Assembly: GCA_017413025.1 (NCBI GenBank)
Contig: JAFPVE010000011.1
Location: 124,001 to 188,000, forward strand
Source: Acetobacter sp.
GTDB lineage: Bacteria > Pseudomonadota > Alphaproteobacteria > Acetobacterales > Acetobacteraceae
Length of the DNA stretch: 64,000 bases
Direction: 5' to 3'
A model generated the notes under the pieces. The model was given only the letters and a program-made list of their open reading frames with translations. It ran no database searches and was not told the origin of the DNA. A program made the position numbers and the translations under genes. Shown here in pieces: positions 1 to 9,469 of the stretch. The first letter of the stretch is position 1, and every line of letters starts with the position of its first letter.

Positions 1-1
1 A

Positions 2-712
2 TCACTCTACCAATTTCAGTGGGGGTTCCGCAAACAAGGGCGTTCTCTTGAAGAGTTTTTAGAATGGGCACGGCAAGAATTACGCCCTGTGTTAAAACGT
101 ATGATCGCCCTTTGTGCGGAACAAAATATTTTACATCCCCAAGCCTCTTATGGCTATTGGAAAGCCGCCGGCGATGGGAATGACCTTATTCTCTTTGACC
201 AAGACGGTTCAACAGAGATCACGCGTTTCACACTGCCTCGCCAACCGCGTGAAAACGGGGAATGTCTTGCCGATTTTGTGCCTGATATTACAGAACCCTC
301 ACGCGGTGTTATAGCTTTGCAAGTGGTCACAATCGGGCAAAAAGCCTCGGATATCGCGCGACAATGGTTTGAGGAAAACCGCTACCAAGATTATTTATAC
401 CTGCACGGACTTTCTGTTGAAATAGCCGAAGCTATGGCAGAATACACCCACAGGCGCATTCGCGCGGAATGCGGTTTTGCCGCAGAAGATGCCCGCGAAA
501 CAGAAAAACTACTACAACAAGGCTATCGTGGCGCGCGCTATTCTTTTGGCTATCCAGCATGCCCAAAAATGGAAGATCAAAGCAAAATCTTAACCCTTCT
601 TCAAGCCAATCAAATCGGCGTATCTCTCACAGAAGGAGACCAACTCTACCCCGAACAATCGACCTCGGCACTTGTTATGTTTAACAAACACGCACGCTAT
701 TTTACAATTTAA
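2..712 (+). CDS. metH: Cobalamin-dependent methionine synthase, C-terminal part (partial)
   Basis: The 5' end lies outside the window; the frame is open from base 2. MetH transfers the methyl group of methyltetrahydrofolate to homocysteine through cob(I)alamin in the cytoplasm. What is visible is the C-terminal activation (SAM-binding) domain. A stretch reading YQFQWGFRKQGR near the left edge is followed by the SAM-binding signature RGARYSFGYPACP (about 540-570), and the protein ends with the usual SALVMFNKHARYF-type segment. This domain reductively remethylates oxidised cobalamin with SAM. No start can be assigned. The identity is firm for the domain; the catalytic modules are unseen. Confidence 0.92.
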   Translation, partial: SLYQFQWGFRKQGRSLEEFLEWARQELRPVLKRMIALCAEQNILHPQASYGYWKAAGDGNDLILFDQDGSTEITRFTLPRQPRENGECLADFVPDITEPSRGVIALQVVTIGQKASDIARQWFEENRYQDYLYLHGLSVEIAEAMAEYTHRRIRAECGFAAEDARETEKLLQQGYRGARYSFGYPACPKMEDQSKILTLLQANQIGVSLTEGDQLYPEQSTSALVMFNKHARYFTI

Positions 713-877
713 GCCGAAAGTTCAGAGGAAAAAGCAACGCAAAGTGTACAAAAATGGCACAAAATAAGGTGTTTGAAAGAAAAAGTTGAAAAATATGGGG
801 GGGTAAAATGCTCTCTGTTAGGTGGTTATAACCGCCTTTATATTAGATTTTACTCTAAAAGGAAAAGGAGAGTCATT

Positions 878-1135
878 ATGATAGTATGTCCCAAATGTAG
901 AAGTGAAAATGTTGAAAAAGACATAAACGCTGCAGGTGCTGCAGGTATAGGTGTCGGTATTGGATCAGGTGCCATAGGCGGTGCGGCCATAGGGTCGACA
1001 ATTCTCCCTGTAGTAGGCACAGCGGTAGGCGGGCTGCTCGGTGCTCTTGTGGGAGCTGCAAAGGGATCCGATATAGCCGATAGGCGCTTCAGTTATTACC
1101 GCTGTAATAAGTGTGGTAATGAGTTTAAATCCTAA
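878..1135 (+). CDS. Small zinc-ribbon plus glycine-zipper protein
   Basis: 85 residues. The start is set by ATG 878 with a strong ribosome site (ggaaaaggag, 861-870); an upstream TTG in frame has no such site. The N-terminus has CPKC and the C-terminus CNKC, together able to bind one zinc. Between them lies a strongly glycine/alanine-rich hydrophobic stretch (about residues 19-63, GxxxG spacings such as GIGVGIGSGAIGG), typical of glycine-zipper membrane segments. A zinc site split across a membrane-type insert is seen in small uncharacterised bacterial proteins. No function is assigned. It stands alone and is followed by a clear terminator. Confidence 0.7.
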   Translation: MIVCPKCRSENVEKDINAAGAAGIGVGIGSGAIGGAAIGSTILPVVGTAVGGLLGALVGAAKGSDIADRRFSYYRCNKCGNEFKS

Positions 1136-1156
1136 ATCATCAACATCATCAATAAG

Positions 1157-1203
1157 AAAGCATTGATCTATTTGGGATAAAAATAGATCATGCTTTTTTC
1201 TTT
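1157..1203 (+). terminator. Rho-independent terminator after the zinc-ribbon gene
   Basis: Perfect 10-bp stem TGATCTATTT / AAATAGATCA (1164-1173 with 1181-1190), extended past a one-base bulge by GCA/TGC, then a T-run at 1194-1199. It lies 20 bases after the stop codon. Confidence 0.8.
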
Positions 1204-1363
1204 TCATGAAATTATTAAAACTGATAAAAATTGATCCATTGATTCAAAACACGTCCCCTACCACATAAAGACCTATTTGCATTAACAAATATTTATCATT
1301 TTTACACAATGAAATTTACATAATAATTTACATAATAAGGAATAGAAAAAAGGAAAAGAAACC

Positions 1364-2281
1364 TTGTCTATTATATCCCATAACCCTGTTCATGTTATTG
1401 GGGCGTCGGGGCGGTGTGGGCAGGCTGTCTGCCGCGCCCTGATCCAAAGAGGTACCCCCGTTGTTGCCCTTGTGCGCAACTATGCCAAATTGCAAGCTTC
1501 TGGCTTATTAACTCGCTATTCCACCACCGATTCTTCTATAACCCTGCGCGTTATCGATATGACTGGACCAAAAGACACATTACGCACTGCTTTAGCCGAT
1601 GCCACGCGTATTATTTGCACCGCTCATGCACGACATATCCCCGCCTTATTGGCAGCCTCTCCCCACCAAGCACGGCTTGTTTGCCTCGGCAGTACCCGTA
1701 AATTCACACACTGGCCCGATAACCACGCCCGTGGTGTATTAGCAGGCGAGCATGCCTTATTAGAATCGGGAAGAGCCGGGGTCATATTACACCCGAGTAT
1801 GATTTATGGGGCAACAGGGGAAAATAACGTACAAAGACTCGCCAGTTTATTGCGCTATCTTCCGGTTGTTCCGTTACCGAATGGCGGAAAATCTCTTGTG
1901 CAACCGATTTATCAAGATGATGTTACAGCCTGTATTCTCGCCGCGTTAGAGTGTAAAACCTTCCCCCAATTACCTTATACACTTGTTATTGCGGGAAAAC
2001 ACGCCGTGCCTTATTGGTTTTTTGTCAAAAAAATTGCCCATGCAGCAGGTCTTAAGCCAAAACCCATGATTACCCTGCCCCTTTCTGTTTTACAAAAGGC
2101 GGCACGACTCATGGCTTTTATTTCCAAAATTTTTCCTCAAATTCCCTCCATTAGCCCGGCGGAACTCCGCCGTCTAACAGAAGACAAAGCCTTTGATATA
2201 ACAGACATGCAAAGGTATTTAGGGGTTTTTCCTCTCGGCATTAGGGAAGGACTTTTGATGACCTTCTCAAACACTTCTTAA
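1364..2281 (+). CDS. NAD(P)-binding atypical SDR, NDUFA9/epimerase-like
   Basis: 305 residues from a TTG codon preceded by an A/G-rich ribosome site (aaaaggaaaagaaacc); no ATG fits. The N-terminal Rossmann signature is VIGASGRCGQAV (residues 11-22). The fold then follows the NmrA/NDUFA9 'atypical' SDR pattern: HPSMIYGATGENNVQRLASL in the middle and a VQPIYQDDV segment before the C-terminal substrate half. Relatives include complex I assembly or accessory NDUFA9-like proteins and sugar-nucleotide epimerases. The substrate cannot be read from sequence. It is a single gene flanked by AT-rich spacers. Confidence 0.7.
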   Translation: MSIISHNPVHVIGASGRCGQAVCRALIQRGTPVVALVRNYAKLQASGLLTRYSTTDSSITLRVIDMTGPKDTLRTALADATRIICTAHARHIPALLAASPHQARLVCLGSTRKFTHWPDNHARGVLAGEHALLESGRAGVILHPSMIYGATGENNVQRLASLLRYLPVVPLPNGGKSLVQPIYQDDVTACILAALECKTFPQLPYTLVIAGKHAVPYWFFVKKIAHAAGLKPKPMITLPLSVLQKAARLMAFISKIFPQIPSISPAELRRLTEDKAFDITDMQRYLGVFPLGIREGLLMTFSNTS

Positions 2282-2510
2282 ATAATCTTCAATCTTTACC
2301 CCAATATTCCATATATTATTATGTATTTTTATAGTTTTTATGTTACCGTCTCTTTTATCGTGTAGAATTGATAGTATCTATTCTTTCATAAAATTAGAAA
2401 CAAGAAGGGAGAAGAAGGTCAAGGTTATAACTCTCTTAAGAGTATCGTAATAATCTTTTACCATTAAGTAAGTTTGCAAGCTAAATTTTAAACTTTTAAG
2501 GAAATACTCT

Positions 2511-4904
2511 ATGAGCCCAACAGATTTATCCCGTTACAGCATTGAGCAACTTTTAAACGAGACATCAGAGAAATGGAAATCTCACGTTAAAGACATTCAA
2601 AGTCTGACATCTGCGGTTCAGAAAATTCTTTCAGCTAGTTTATCGGAAGAGCAACGTCATACGTTGCACATAGAGTTAGGTGAATTAAGTGAGACTTTTG
2701 CGCTTTTACAGAAGCAAGCGGATCATCCTGAATTAGTATTAGCGACGACGGGGACGACGAGTTCTGGGAAGAGCACGTTAGCGAATTTTCTGATTGGAGA
2801 ACCAGTTCTTCCTGCTGCAGTTCAGGAGATGAGTGCTGGGCTTGTGAAAGTAAAGCATGGCTATAAACGCAAGTTAACCATTCCCCAAACGAAAGGTGCC
2901 ACGTGGGAGACAGGGATATGGGAAAATCCTACAGCAAGTGAAGTATGTCAACGGCTTGAAGCGACGATGAATGCTTTTCGTCGAGCAGAGGATGATGACG
3001 AAGAGATAGAGCCTGTTGTTTTTGAGATTGAATGGCCTATTCGTTTAGCGGAAAGAAAAAAGGAACTTGGTTTACCAGAAGGCACACAAGTCACGATTAT
3101 AGACCTCCCCGGGCTGAAAGCAGTGAATGATGAGCGTAATGGGACTGTAATTCGGCAAAATATTTCTAAAGCTTTTTGTCTTGTTGCGTATAATGCTGAA
3201 GAGACGGATAGAATTAAGCAAAGAACATTACTGAACCAAGTTGTCAACCAAGTTATGGTATTAGGGAAAAAAGAGGTTCCGAGTGTTGAGCACTCTTTGC
3301 AGCGGATGTTATTTTTGCTCAACCGTATTGATGCATTTTGGCGGCATGAAAATGCTGATGAACAATTAGAGAAATTTAGGAGTGAAGTTACTAACCAGCT
3401 GCAGGAGAAACTAAAAGAAGTTCTTCCAGGGCACGAGGGGTTGATTAACCAAATAGAGTTTACGCAAATTTGTGCTTTACCCGCTCTTTTGGCAGTCAAA
3501 GCCAATCGTCTATGGGCAGATCCAGATAAACAAGCCGAGGTTTTAAAGAAACTTGATAAATCGTTTCAACGTATTTTTCCTAAAGGTTATTTTGATGACT
3601 TTCCGCGGAAATTTGAAGATCTCTCCGAAGGGGAACGACGCGATTTTATTAGCAAAACCCTTCAATATTCCTATGGCAGTACGTTTGAAGCGTATTTATT
3701 AAAGCATATGACCCAGCATTTCTTTGATGTTGTGCTAGATATACCCATTCATCATTTTTCAATGGCTTCTCGTCATATTTTAGAAACGCTTGATATGTTC
3801 CTTGAAAGCCATACAATACGCACAGAACAAGAGGCTGAAGAACGCAAAAAACACCTCAAAGAGGCAGAAATTGCGTTAAATAACATTACGAAAAAAACAA
3901 TTGACCTCATAGACCCTATTCCTCAAAAGCTAAAACAAAAAGGATCCTCTGGACATGTTTTAGATGCGTTAAAAGATATTTTTATCCCTGTTGAGGAAAA
4001 AATTGGGTCAAAAGGGCTTTTATTGCCTATTGCTAATATTAAGCAAGATATTACGAACCGACCGCGTAGTGATTTACGACACTATGTTTATACCGTTATG
4101 ACAGGGGAAGAGCCGGAAGAAACCCTTTTGATGGTAGGGCTTCCTCAATTAGAGGATCTGAGGCTTGCCATAGAAGATCTCAAATACTCTCCTTACGGAA
4201 AATATTATAAAAATGGCGGACATATTAAGCAAGAAAAAGCCTTTGAAACAGCAAAATATGTGCGCTTATTTGTGAAAGCCTTTTCGGAAACATTACAAGT
4301 GATGATTAACCGAGCAGTAGAAAACTCCGCTGCTCAAGTGCGAAGTTCTTTTACAGAATGTTCCCGTAAACTCATAGAGCAAATGAAAGACGAATTTCGC
4401 CAAGTGGAAGACTTAAAACATTTCGTAGGATTATCTAATATTTTTGATAAAGACTTGTTCTTTCCCAATCCACCACGTGTCACAGTTAAATGTGATTACG
4501 AGATTACACCCAAAATGGTGAAGAAAACAAAAATCGTTGAAGATAATGTAGGCGTTAAAGGACTACTGAATTGGGGAAGTAAAATTTTCTTTGATGAATC
4601 GGCATTCATAAAAGAAGTAAGCTATAAAGAAGTTGTCTTAGATATGCCTCCCCTAGAAGAGATGTTGAACGACCTAACCTCTTTAAGTTTTTTAGAATCA
4701 GCCGTTAACGACATTACGACTTATGTGTGTGATTTAGTGGAAACATTTATTAGCCAGATTGAGGAAATGGTTGAAAAACGCGTTGAGGAAAAGCAAAAGG
4801 CTATTGACGTCAGTGTTCAGGAAATCACAGACGATACCAAGCAAAGAAATGAGACTTTAGCCCAATATCAAGACCAGATTAGAGACTTGTTAGAGAAATT
4901 GTAA
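2511..4904 (+). CDS. Large dynamin-like GTPase
   Basis: 797 residues. GTPase motifs are complete: P-loop GTTSSGKST (G81-T89, GxxxxGKS), G3 DLPGL (198-202) and G4 NRID (271-274). Past about residue 400 it is helical and charged, with coiled-coil segments near residues 430-460 and at the C-terminus. This fits a bacterial dynamin-family protein (cytoplasmic, able to act on membranes). It has no transmembrane segment and no Fzo-type partner gene beside it. A truncated paralog lies on the minus strand at 19528-20914; the two are nearly identical around the P-loop. Known roles of bacterial dynamins include membrane repair, envelope stress and phage defence. Which applies here is unknown. Confidence 0.8.
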   Translation: MSPTDLSRYSIEQLLNETSEKWKSHVKDIQSLTSAVQKILSASLSEEQRHTLHIELGELSETFALLQKQADHPELVLATTGTTSSGKSTLANFLIGEPVLPAAVQEMSAGLVKVKHGYKRKLTIPQTKGATWETGIWENPTASEVCQRLEATMNAFRRAEDDDEEIEPVVFEIEWPIRLAERKKELGLPEGTQVTIIDLPGLKAVNDERNGTVIRQNISKAFCLVAYNAEETDRIKQRTLLNQVVNQVMVLGKKEVPSVEHSLQRMLFLLNRIDAFWRHENADEQLEKFRSEVTNQLQEKLKEVLPGHEGLINQIEFTQICALPALLAVKANRLWADPDKQAEVLKKLDKSFQRIFPKGYFDDFPRKFEDLSEGERRDFISKTLQYSYGSTFEAYLLKHMTQHFFDVVLDIPIHHFSMASRHILETLDMFLESHTIRTEQEAEERKKHLKEAEIALNNITKKTIDLIDPIPQKLKQKGSSGHVLDALKDIFIPVEEKIGSKGLLLPIANIKQDITNRPRSDLRHYVYTVMTGEEPEETLLMVGLPQLEDLRLAIEDLKYSPYGKYYKNGGHIKQEKAFETAKYVRLFVKAFSETLQVMINRAVENSAAQVRSSFTECSRKLIEQMKDEFRQVEDLKHFVGLSNIFDKDLFFPNPPRVTVKCDYEITPKMVKKTKIVEDNVGVKGLLNWGSKIFFDESAFIKEVSYKEVVLDMPPLEEMLNDLTSLSFLESAVNDITTYVCDLVETFISQIEEMVEKRVEEKQKAIDVSVQEITDDTKQRNETLAQYQDQIRDLLEKL

Positions 4905-4928
4905 CATTATTAGGCAATCGTATAGACG

Positions 4929-4951
4929 GATCCAAAAAGGATCATTCTTTT
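4929..4951 (+). terminator. Possible terminator after the dynamin-like GTPase
   Basis: Short 5-bp hairpin GATCC-AAAAA-GGATC (4929-4943) followed by ATTCTTTT. It sits between two convergent genes. The stem is short, so the call is moderate. Confidence 0.4.
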
Positions 4952-4960
4952 AAAAAGGTT

Positions 4961-5995
4961 TTAGGCTTGCTTCACAGAGCGGCTACACCTTAAAAAAGCC
5001 CACAGGCTCCATAGCCCTTGCGGAATGAGGAGCAGCACACCTAACACCACTATGCCTATGGGTAAAGGGAGTTTTGCAATGGCGAAAGCAACACCGCCAC
5101 TCCATAGGGTTAAAAGCCCTTCGCCTATTGTAATAAACGGGGCTGCTACGCCATTTTGGTAAAGCCTTTGGTAACAATGTTCCCGATGGGCTTGGGTAAG
5201 GCGTTTTCTCTGCCAAGCCCGGCATAGAAGTGTAAGACACACATCAAAAAGCAACGGAAAAAGCACAGCAAAACCCCACAAACAGCCCGAAGGGGGCGTG
5301 GCATAACGAGCAATGTATAAAGCTGCTACCCCCGCCAATAAGCCACAACCTTGACTGCCGACATCGCCCATAAAAATACGTGCTTTGGGGAAGTTAAACG
5401 GCAAAAAACCAGCTAACACGGCTGTAAACAGTAAGGCAGGCTTGCCTATTTCAGCAAGACCAAGAAAAGGGGCACAAAAAGCCAGAAAAACTGCCCCCCC
5501 GCAAAGACAAACCGTAATAAGCCCGTTTAAGCCATCCATAAAATTCACAGCATTCATACAAAAAACAAGCCATAGACCAGCGCCAAACATGGCAGAGCAA
5601 GAAGCAAAAGACAGAGGGGAAAAAAATTGACCGAGCGCTTGCCCCGCCATTACCGCTAAAACAGCGGCGCAACATTGCGCCAAAAATTTAACAATGGGAG
5701 AGTATTGATAAAGGTCATCAAACCACGAAACCCCACACAACACAAAAAGCGCAACTGCCATAAGCCAAGTGGCCTGTACCGCCCCTTCTCCCCAAGGCAT
5801 GCCCAAAAAAGGATAAAAAAGCACAAAAGCCAACATCACGCCCAGCCCTCCACCTTTAGGGATAGGCGTATGATGGGCACTACGATGATTCGGGTGATCT
5901 AAAATAGCAAGGCGTACCATACCATACACCAAAGCAGCAGAAACACCCCCCGCACTGATGAGAATAAAAATAAGATAAAAAAGGGAAGAAACCAT
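4961..5995 (-). CDS. Undecaprenyl-phosphate sugar-1-phosphate transferase (WecA/WbpL-like, glycosyltransferase family 4)
   Basis: 344 residues, about ten hydrophobic segments, ATG start at 5995. It carries the family marks in order: DHPNHRSAHHTPIPKGGG near residue 33, a DDLYQYSP-type segment near 94, NFMDGLNGL in the middle and FMGDVGSQGCG further on (acidic residues binding magnesium and the nucleotide sugar). Such enzymes start lipid-linked O-antigen or exopolysaccharide units on undecaprenyl phosphate. The HRSAHHxPxPKGGG form matches the WecA/WbpL branch rather than MraY, and it does not sit in a cell-wall cluster. The sugar is unknown. Confidence 0.85.
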   Translation of the reverse strand: MVSSLFYLIFILISAGGVSAALVYGMVRLAILDHPNHRSAHHTPIPKGGGLGVMLAFVLFYPFLGMPWGEGAVQATWLMAVALFVLCGVSWFDDLYQYSPIVKFLAQCCAAVLAVMAGQALGQFFSPLSFASCSAMFGAGLWLVFCMNAVNFMDGLNGLITVCLCGGAVFLAFCAPFLGLAEIGKPALLFTAVLAGFLPFNFPKARIFMGDVGSQGCGLLAGVAALYIARYATPPSGCLWGFAVLFPLLFDVCLTLLCRAWQRKRLTQAHREHCYQRLYQNGVAAPFITIGEGLLTLWSGGVAFAIAKLPLPIGIVVLGVLLLIPQGLWSLWAFLRCSRSVKQA

Positions 5996-6340
5996 TAAAG
6001 AGAAAACTCATAAAGGGTCAAACATAAAAAAAAATTTATACCCTCTTTTTATCTCGAAATAAAAAAGCAAAATCTTTTTTTGGTATCCGCGAAAGCAAAT
6101 GCAAAACAATCTCTTTACGACTCTGTATTTTAACGTTATAAAATAGATCTTAAAATATCTTTTCATGACTCAACATTTAACGCCTTTTTACTCGCTTTAA
6201 TGTCCGTTGCCTTATATGCCCCAATTCTAACCAAGTTTTAGCCCAATTCTAGGCTTATAGTAAGCCGTTGTTTCAAGACCTCTTTATTTTCTTCTCCTCA
6301 AAAATACTCACTCTAACCCTCGCAAAGAAACTTTTGACCT
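5996..6340. other. Divergent intergenic region before prs
   Basis: 345 bases, AT-rich, between the divergent transferase and prs genes, so it must hold both promoters. No convincing -35/-10 pair stands out. The only structure noticed is a 10-base direct repeat CCCAATTCTA at 6220-6229 and 6242-6251 (22-base spacing, about two helical turns), a possible regulator site. Confidence 0.4.
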
Positions 6341-7279
6341 ATGACCATGAAAATTATTACCTGTAATAGTAACATCCCCCTCGCGCGAGATGTTGCCATC
6401 GCATTAAATACCTCTTTATGTGATGTGACAGTCCGCCGTTTTGCTGATATGGAAGTTTTTGTCGAAATCCATGAAAACGTTCGTGGAAAAGACGTTTTTG
6501 TCATCCAGAGCACATCTGCCCCAGCCAATGATCACCTTATGGAACTGCTCATTATGCTCGATGCTTTACGTCGTGGATCGGCAAAACGAATCACCGCGGT
6601 CATCCCTTATTTTGGTTATGCCCGACAAGATCGTAAATCAGCCCCCCGCACACCTATCAGCGCGAAACTCGTGGCGAATCTCCTTGTCGAAGCTGGTGCC
6701 CACAGAATCCTTACGCTTGATTTGCATGCCATGCAAATCCAAGGCTTTTTTGATATCCCCGTCGATAACCTCTACGCGGCGCCCTTATTCGCACGCGATA
6801 TCCTCACACATTACGAAAAAAACGTTATGATTGTCTCGCCAGATGTCGGCGGTGTTGTGCGCGCCAGACAACTTGCGCAACGTCTTAAAGCCGATCTCGC
6901 GATTATCGATAAACGACGTGAACGCGCCGGTGTTTCAGAAGTGATGAATATTATCGGCGACGTACAAGGGCGACATTGCTTACTTGTTGATGATATTGTC
7001 GATAGTGGTGGATCTCTCTGCAACGCTGCCCGCGCTATTATTGAACAAGGAAAAGCAGCCAGTGTAGGGGCTTATGTCACACATGGTGTTTTAACAGGAC
7101 AAGCCGTTGAAAAAATTGCCTCTTCCCCTATCGATCGGCTCACCCTCACCAATAGTATCCCCCTCACAACAAAACATCCCACTCCTCACAATATCCGACA
7201 AATTAGCATTGCGAACCTTCTCGCACAGGCTATACGCGCCATTGCCAACGAAGGATCTATTTCTTCCCTCTTTCAATAA
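6341..7279 (+). CDS. prs: Ribose-phosphate pyrophosphokinase
   Basis: 312 residues (usual length 310-320). It makes PRPP from ribose-5-phosphate and ATP for nucleotide, histidine and NAD synthesis. Family motifs are complete: [10 protein letters not shown] (ATP binding), [18 protein letters not shown] (catalytic histidine and ribose site), the KRR flexible-loop lysine, and the PRPP loop [12 protein letters not shown]. Two close ATGs (6341, 6347) are possible; neither has a strong ribosome site. It is a stand-alone gene. The his genes that consume PRPP lie at 54-58 kb. Confidence 0.96.
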   Translation: MTMKIITCNSNIPLARDVAIALNTSLCDVTVRRFADMEVFVEIHENVRGKDVFVIQSTSAPANDHLMELLIMLDALRRGSAKRITAVIPYFGYARQDRKSAPRTPISAKLVANLLVEAGAHRILTLDLHAMQIQGFFDIPVDNLYAAPLFARDILTHYEKNVMIVSPDVGGVVRARQLAQRLKADLAIIDKRRERAGVSEVMNIIGDVQGRHCLLVDDIVDSGGSLCNAARAIIEQGKAASVGAYVTHGVLTGQAVEKIASSPIDRLTLTNSIPLTTKHPTPHNIRQISIANLLAQAIRAIANEGSISSLFQ

Positions 7280-7598
7280 CACAATAACAATTTTTCAATA
7301 TCCTCTACACGCCTCAAAAAATCTGCTTATCGCTATAAATTCATAAAACCTCACAGCCTTCTACCTTGCCCCTCTCGTCCTACCACACAAAGACTTGACC
7401 TATTCTTACCTTTTAGCTAGACTTTCTCTAGTTTTTGTTGCCTATGGTAAAGAGGTCAGCCGACCCTGTTAAAAAGATATACAACGCTTCATCGTAACAT
7501 TGTCTTATAATATCGTTTTTTAACTCTGCTTCATTTTTGCTTTTTGCCTTTTTCTCTTTACTCTTACTTTTTCTGTTTTTTTGGGGTTAGAGGTTCTT
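7280..7598. other. Intergenic region before the lipoprotein gene
   Basis: 319 bases with no coding sign. TATAAT at 7506-7511 is a good -10 match about 90 bases before the lipoprotein start, but no good -35 lies 17 bases upstream. A TTGACC at about 7393 is not paired with a clear -10. Confidence 0.35.
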
Positions 7599-8759
7599 AT
7601 GTTTGCTTTTTCAAAACTTTCCAAACGTTTGCGACTCGCTGTTACAGTAGCTTTAACAACTTTTTTAGTCAGCTGTGCTGACCGTCCATCTTCTCCGCCT
7701 GTTTACCCTCCTCTTAATTATGGCTATTTAGGTCCTATTGTTCTTAAGACTCAGTCTTTAGCCATCGAAGACCATACGCAGCTTAACCCTGTTGAAGGAA
7801 ATATTGGCTATAAATCACCCGTTCCCCCCATTCAAGCTGTGCGCCATATGGCTAACGAACGTTTAGTTGCAGCTGGGGGCGCAAATTCCGATAAAGTAGC
7901 ACGCTTTGTGATTGATCAAGCCTCTATCTTACATGAGCCGGGTGGAGACCTTGTTGGAAAAGTCGCTGTGCACCTTGATATTCTTAACCCAAATGGGCAC
8001 TGTATAGCTTATGTTTCTGCACAAGCTGGGCAAACCCTTCATCCTGACCCGTCCCTCCCTGTTGAAAGCCCACAAAACCTTTATGATGTCACCCGTGACA
8101 TGATGAAAACCCTTAATGTTGAGTTTGAATATCAAGTGCGCCACGGATTGAAAAAATGGCTTATGCCGAACGATGGTCTACAAACCGACACAACAGTTCA
8201 ATCTCAAAATATACCTTCCACGCCAACCTCTCCTCTAACAGGGGCAGAGGCAGGAGCAGAAGGAATCACTACCTTACCTCATTCACAAGCCGAAACGGCA
8301 ACAACTTCTCCCACAACTTCGACAGCGGGTACCGAAACACCAGAAGAAAATACCTCCTCTGTAATCACATTGCCACAAACACAATTAGCCCCCCCTATGC
8401 CAGCAGCGGCACCCCCAACGACAAATGTCGGTACCAGTATTATGCCATCGGCAGCACAACAACCCACAACAGTAGAACCCTCTACACCTCCAACGGCGGG
8501 ACCGGGAACACTTGCCATCCTTCCCCCAGCCGATGACACACTCTCTCATACACCGGCTTATACACAACCCTATACACATACACCGACGCCAACACCGGCT
8601 GAAAATACCTCAGTGCTCACCCTACCCCAAAAACCACAACAACAAGTGCAGCCTCTCCAGCCCACGCAACCAATTTCCCCACCTGCTTCACCCTCCTCGC
8701 AGCCTAAACAACCTAAAAAGACAGCGGATTTTAACCCCGTTTTCCCAGCAGGAGAATAA
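7599..8759 (+). CDS. Lipoprotein with long Pro/Thr-rich C-terminal tail
   Basis: 386 residues from ATG 7599 (ribosome site agagg); an earlier TTG at 7581 would only lengthen the signal. The N-terminus KLSKRLRLAVTVALTTFLVSC is a lipoprotein signal with lipobox LVSC, so it is probably anchored in the outer membrane facing the periplasm. The globular part (to about residue 195) has no family that I recognise. The rest is low-complexity Thr/Pro/Ala/Gln with repeated ENTS.(V/L)(I/L)TLPQ units (residues about 245 and 340), which look like a periplasm-spanning or wall-binding linker. Function unknown. Confidence 0.75.
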   Translation: MFAFSKLSKRLRLAVTVALTTFLVSCADRPSSPPVYPPLNYGYLGPIVLKTQSLAIEDHTQLNPVEGNIGYKSPVPPIQAVRHMANERLVAAGGANSDKVARFVIDQASILHEPGGDLVGKVAVHLDILNPNGHCIAYVSAQAGQTLHPDPSLPVESPQNLYDVTRDMMKTLNVEFEYQVRHGLKKWLMPNDGLQTDTTVQSQNIPSTPTSPLTGAEAGAEGITTLPHSQAETATTSPTTSTAGTETPEENTSSVITLPQTQLAPPMPAAAPPTTNVGTSIMPSAAQQPTTVEPSTPPTAGPGTLAILPPADDTLSHTPAYTQPYTHTPTPTPAENTSVLTLPQKPQQQVQPLQPTQPISPPASPSSQPKQPKKTADFNPVFPAGE

Positions 8760-8900
8760 GGAGACACGCCTCCTGACACATCATTAACGCTATTTATTTC
8801 ACGAGAAAATCAATAAGGTGATGATTTGCGAGAGTAACCAAAAATCCTTTAGGTTTTTTTATCGGTGCGTTTCGTTTTATTTCTTTCTAATAATAAGCAC

Positions 8901-9347
8901 ATGACTCAAATTGATTTTTACCATCTCACCCGTACTCATGTTTTTAAGGCACTCCCTCCGTTGTTATCACGTACATTAGCAAGCGGACAAAAAGCCGTGA
9001 TATGGTGCACCGAAAAAAAATTCCTCGACGAACTTGATAAAGAACTTTGGAAAATTGCCTCTCCATCTTGGCTTCCCCATGGGCGCAAGGGCATTCTCTG
9101 CCCCGATATACAGCCTATTTGGTTGACAACAGAAGAAGATTGCCCCAATGCTGCACGTTTTCTCTTTCTATTAGAAAATCGAGAATGTCCTTATTTTTCG
9201 CGTTTTGATCGGATTTTTGACCTTTTTGACGGACACGATAACAACGTTATCGCCGCAGCACGCACGCGCTGGACAGCTGCTAAAACAGCAGGCTTCACGC
9301 CCTCTTATTGGCAACAAGAAGAAAAAGGCTGGAAACGTGCCCGTTAG
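8901..9347 (+). CDS. holC: DNA polymerase III chi subunit
   Basis: 148 residues from ATG 8901 (a GTG at 8865 would add 12 unconserved residues). The start MTQIDFYHLTR, the AVIWCTEKKFLDELDKELW segment and the late FDRIFDLFDG segment follow the HolC pattern. Chi links the clamp loader, through psi where present, to single-stranded DNA-binding protein during replication. It lies upstream of and convergent with pepA. In many proteobacteria holC and pepA are neighbours, which supports both calls. Confidence 0.88.
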   Translation: MTQIDFYHLTRTHVFKALPPLLSRTLASGQKAVIWCTEKKFLDELDKELWKIASPSWLPHGRKGILCPDIQPIWLTTEEDCPNAARFLFLLENRECPYFSRFDRIFDLFDGHDNNVIAAARTRWTAAKTAGFTPSYWQQEEKGWKRAR

Positions 9348-9412
9348 CCCGTTAGCCTGACTTTACTTCTCCAACACTCATCTATTCTTATTTTATTATT
9401 TTACCCTTTTCA

Positions 9413-9447
9413 CTTACGCGCGACAGTAAAACGATGTAGCGCGTAAG
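9413..9447. repeat. 9-bp inverted repeat between holC and pepA
   Basis: Perfect inverted repeat CTTACGCGC (9413-9421) / GCGCGTAAG (9439-9447) with a 17-base spacer, between the 3' ends of convergent genes. It is much more GC-rich than its surroundings. No T-run follows on either strand, so a factor-independent terminator is not proven. It may be a transcript-end hairpin. Confidence 0.5.
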
Positions 9448-9469
9448 CGAGCAAAATAAATTTAAGCTG

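Noticed and set aside
5996..6340. Insertion-sequence remnant from the 10-base direct repeat
   Set aside because: No terminal inverted repeats, no transposase fragment, and the spacing suits a regulator site instead.
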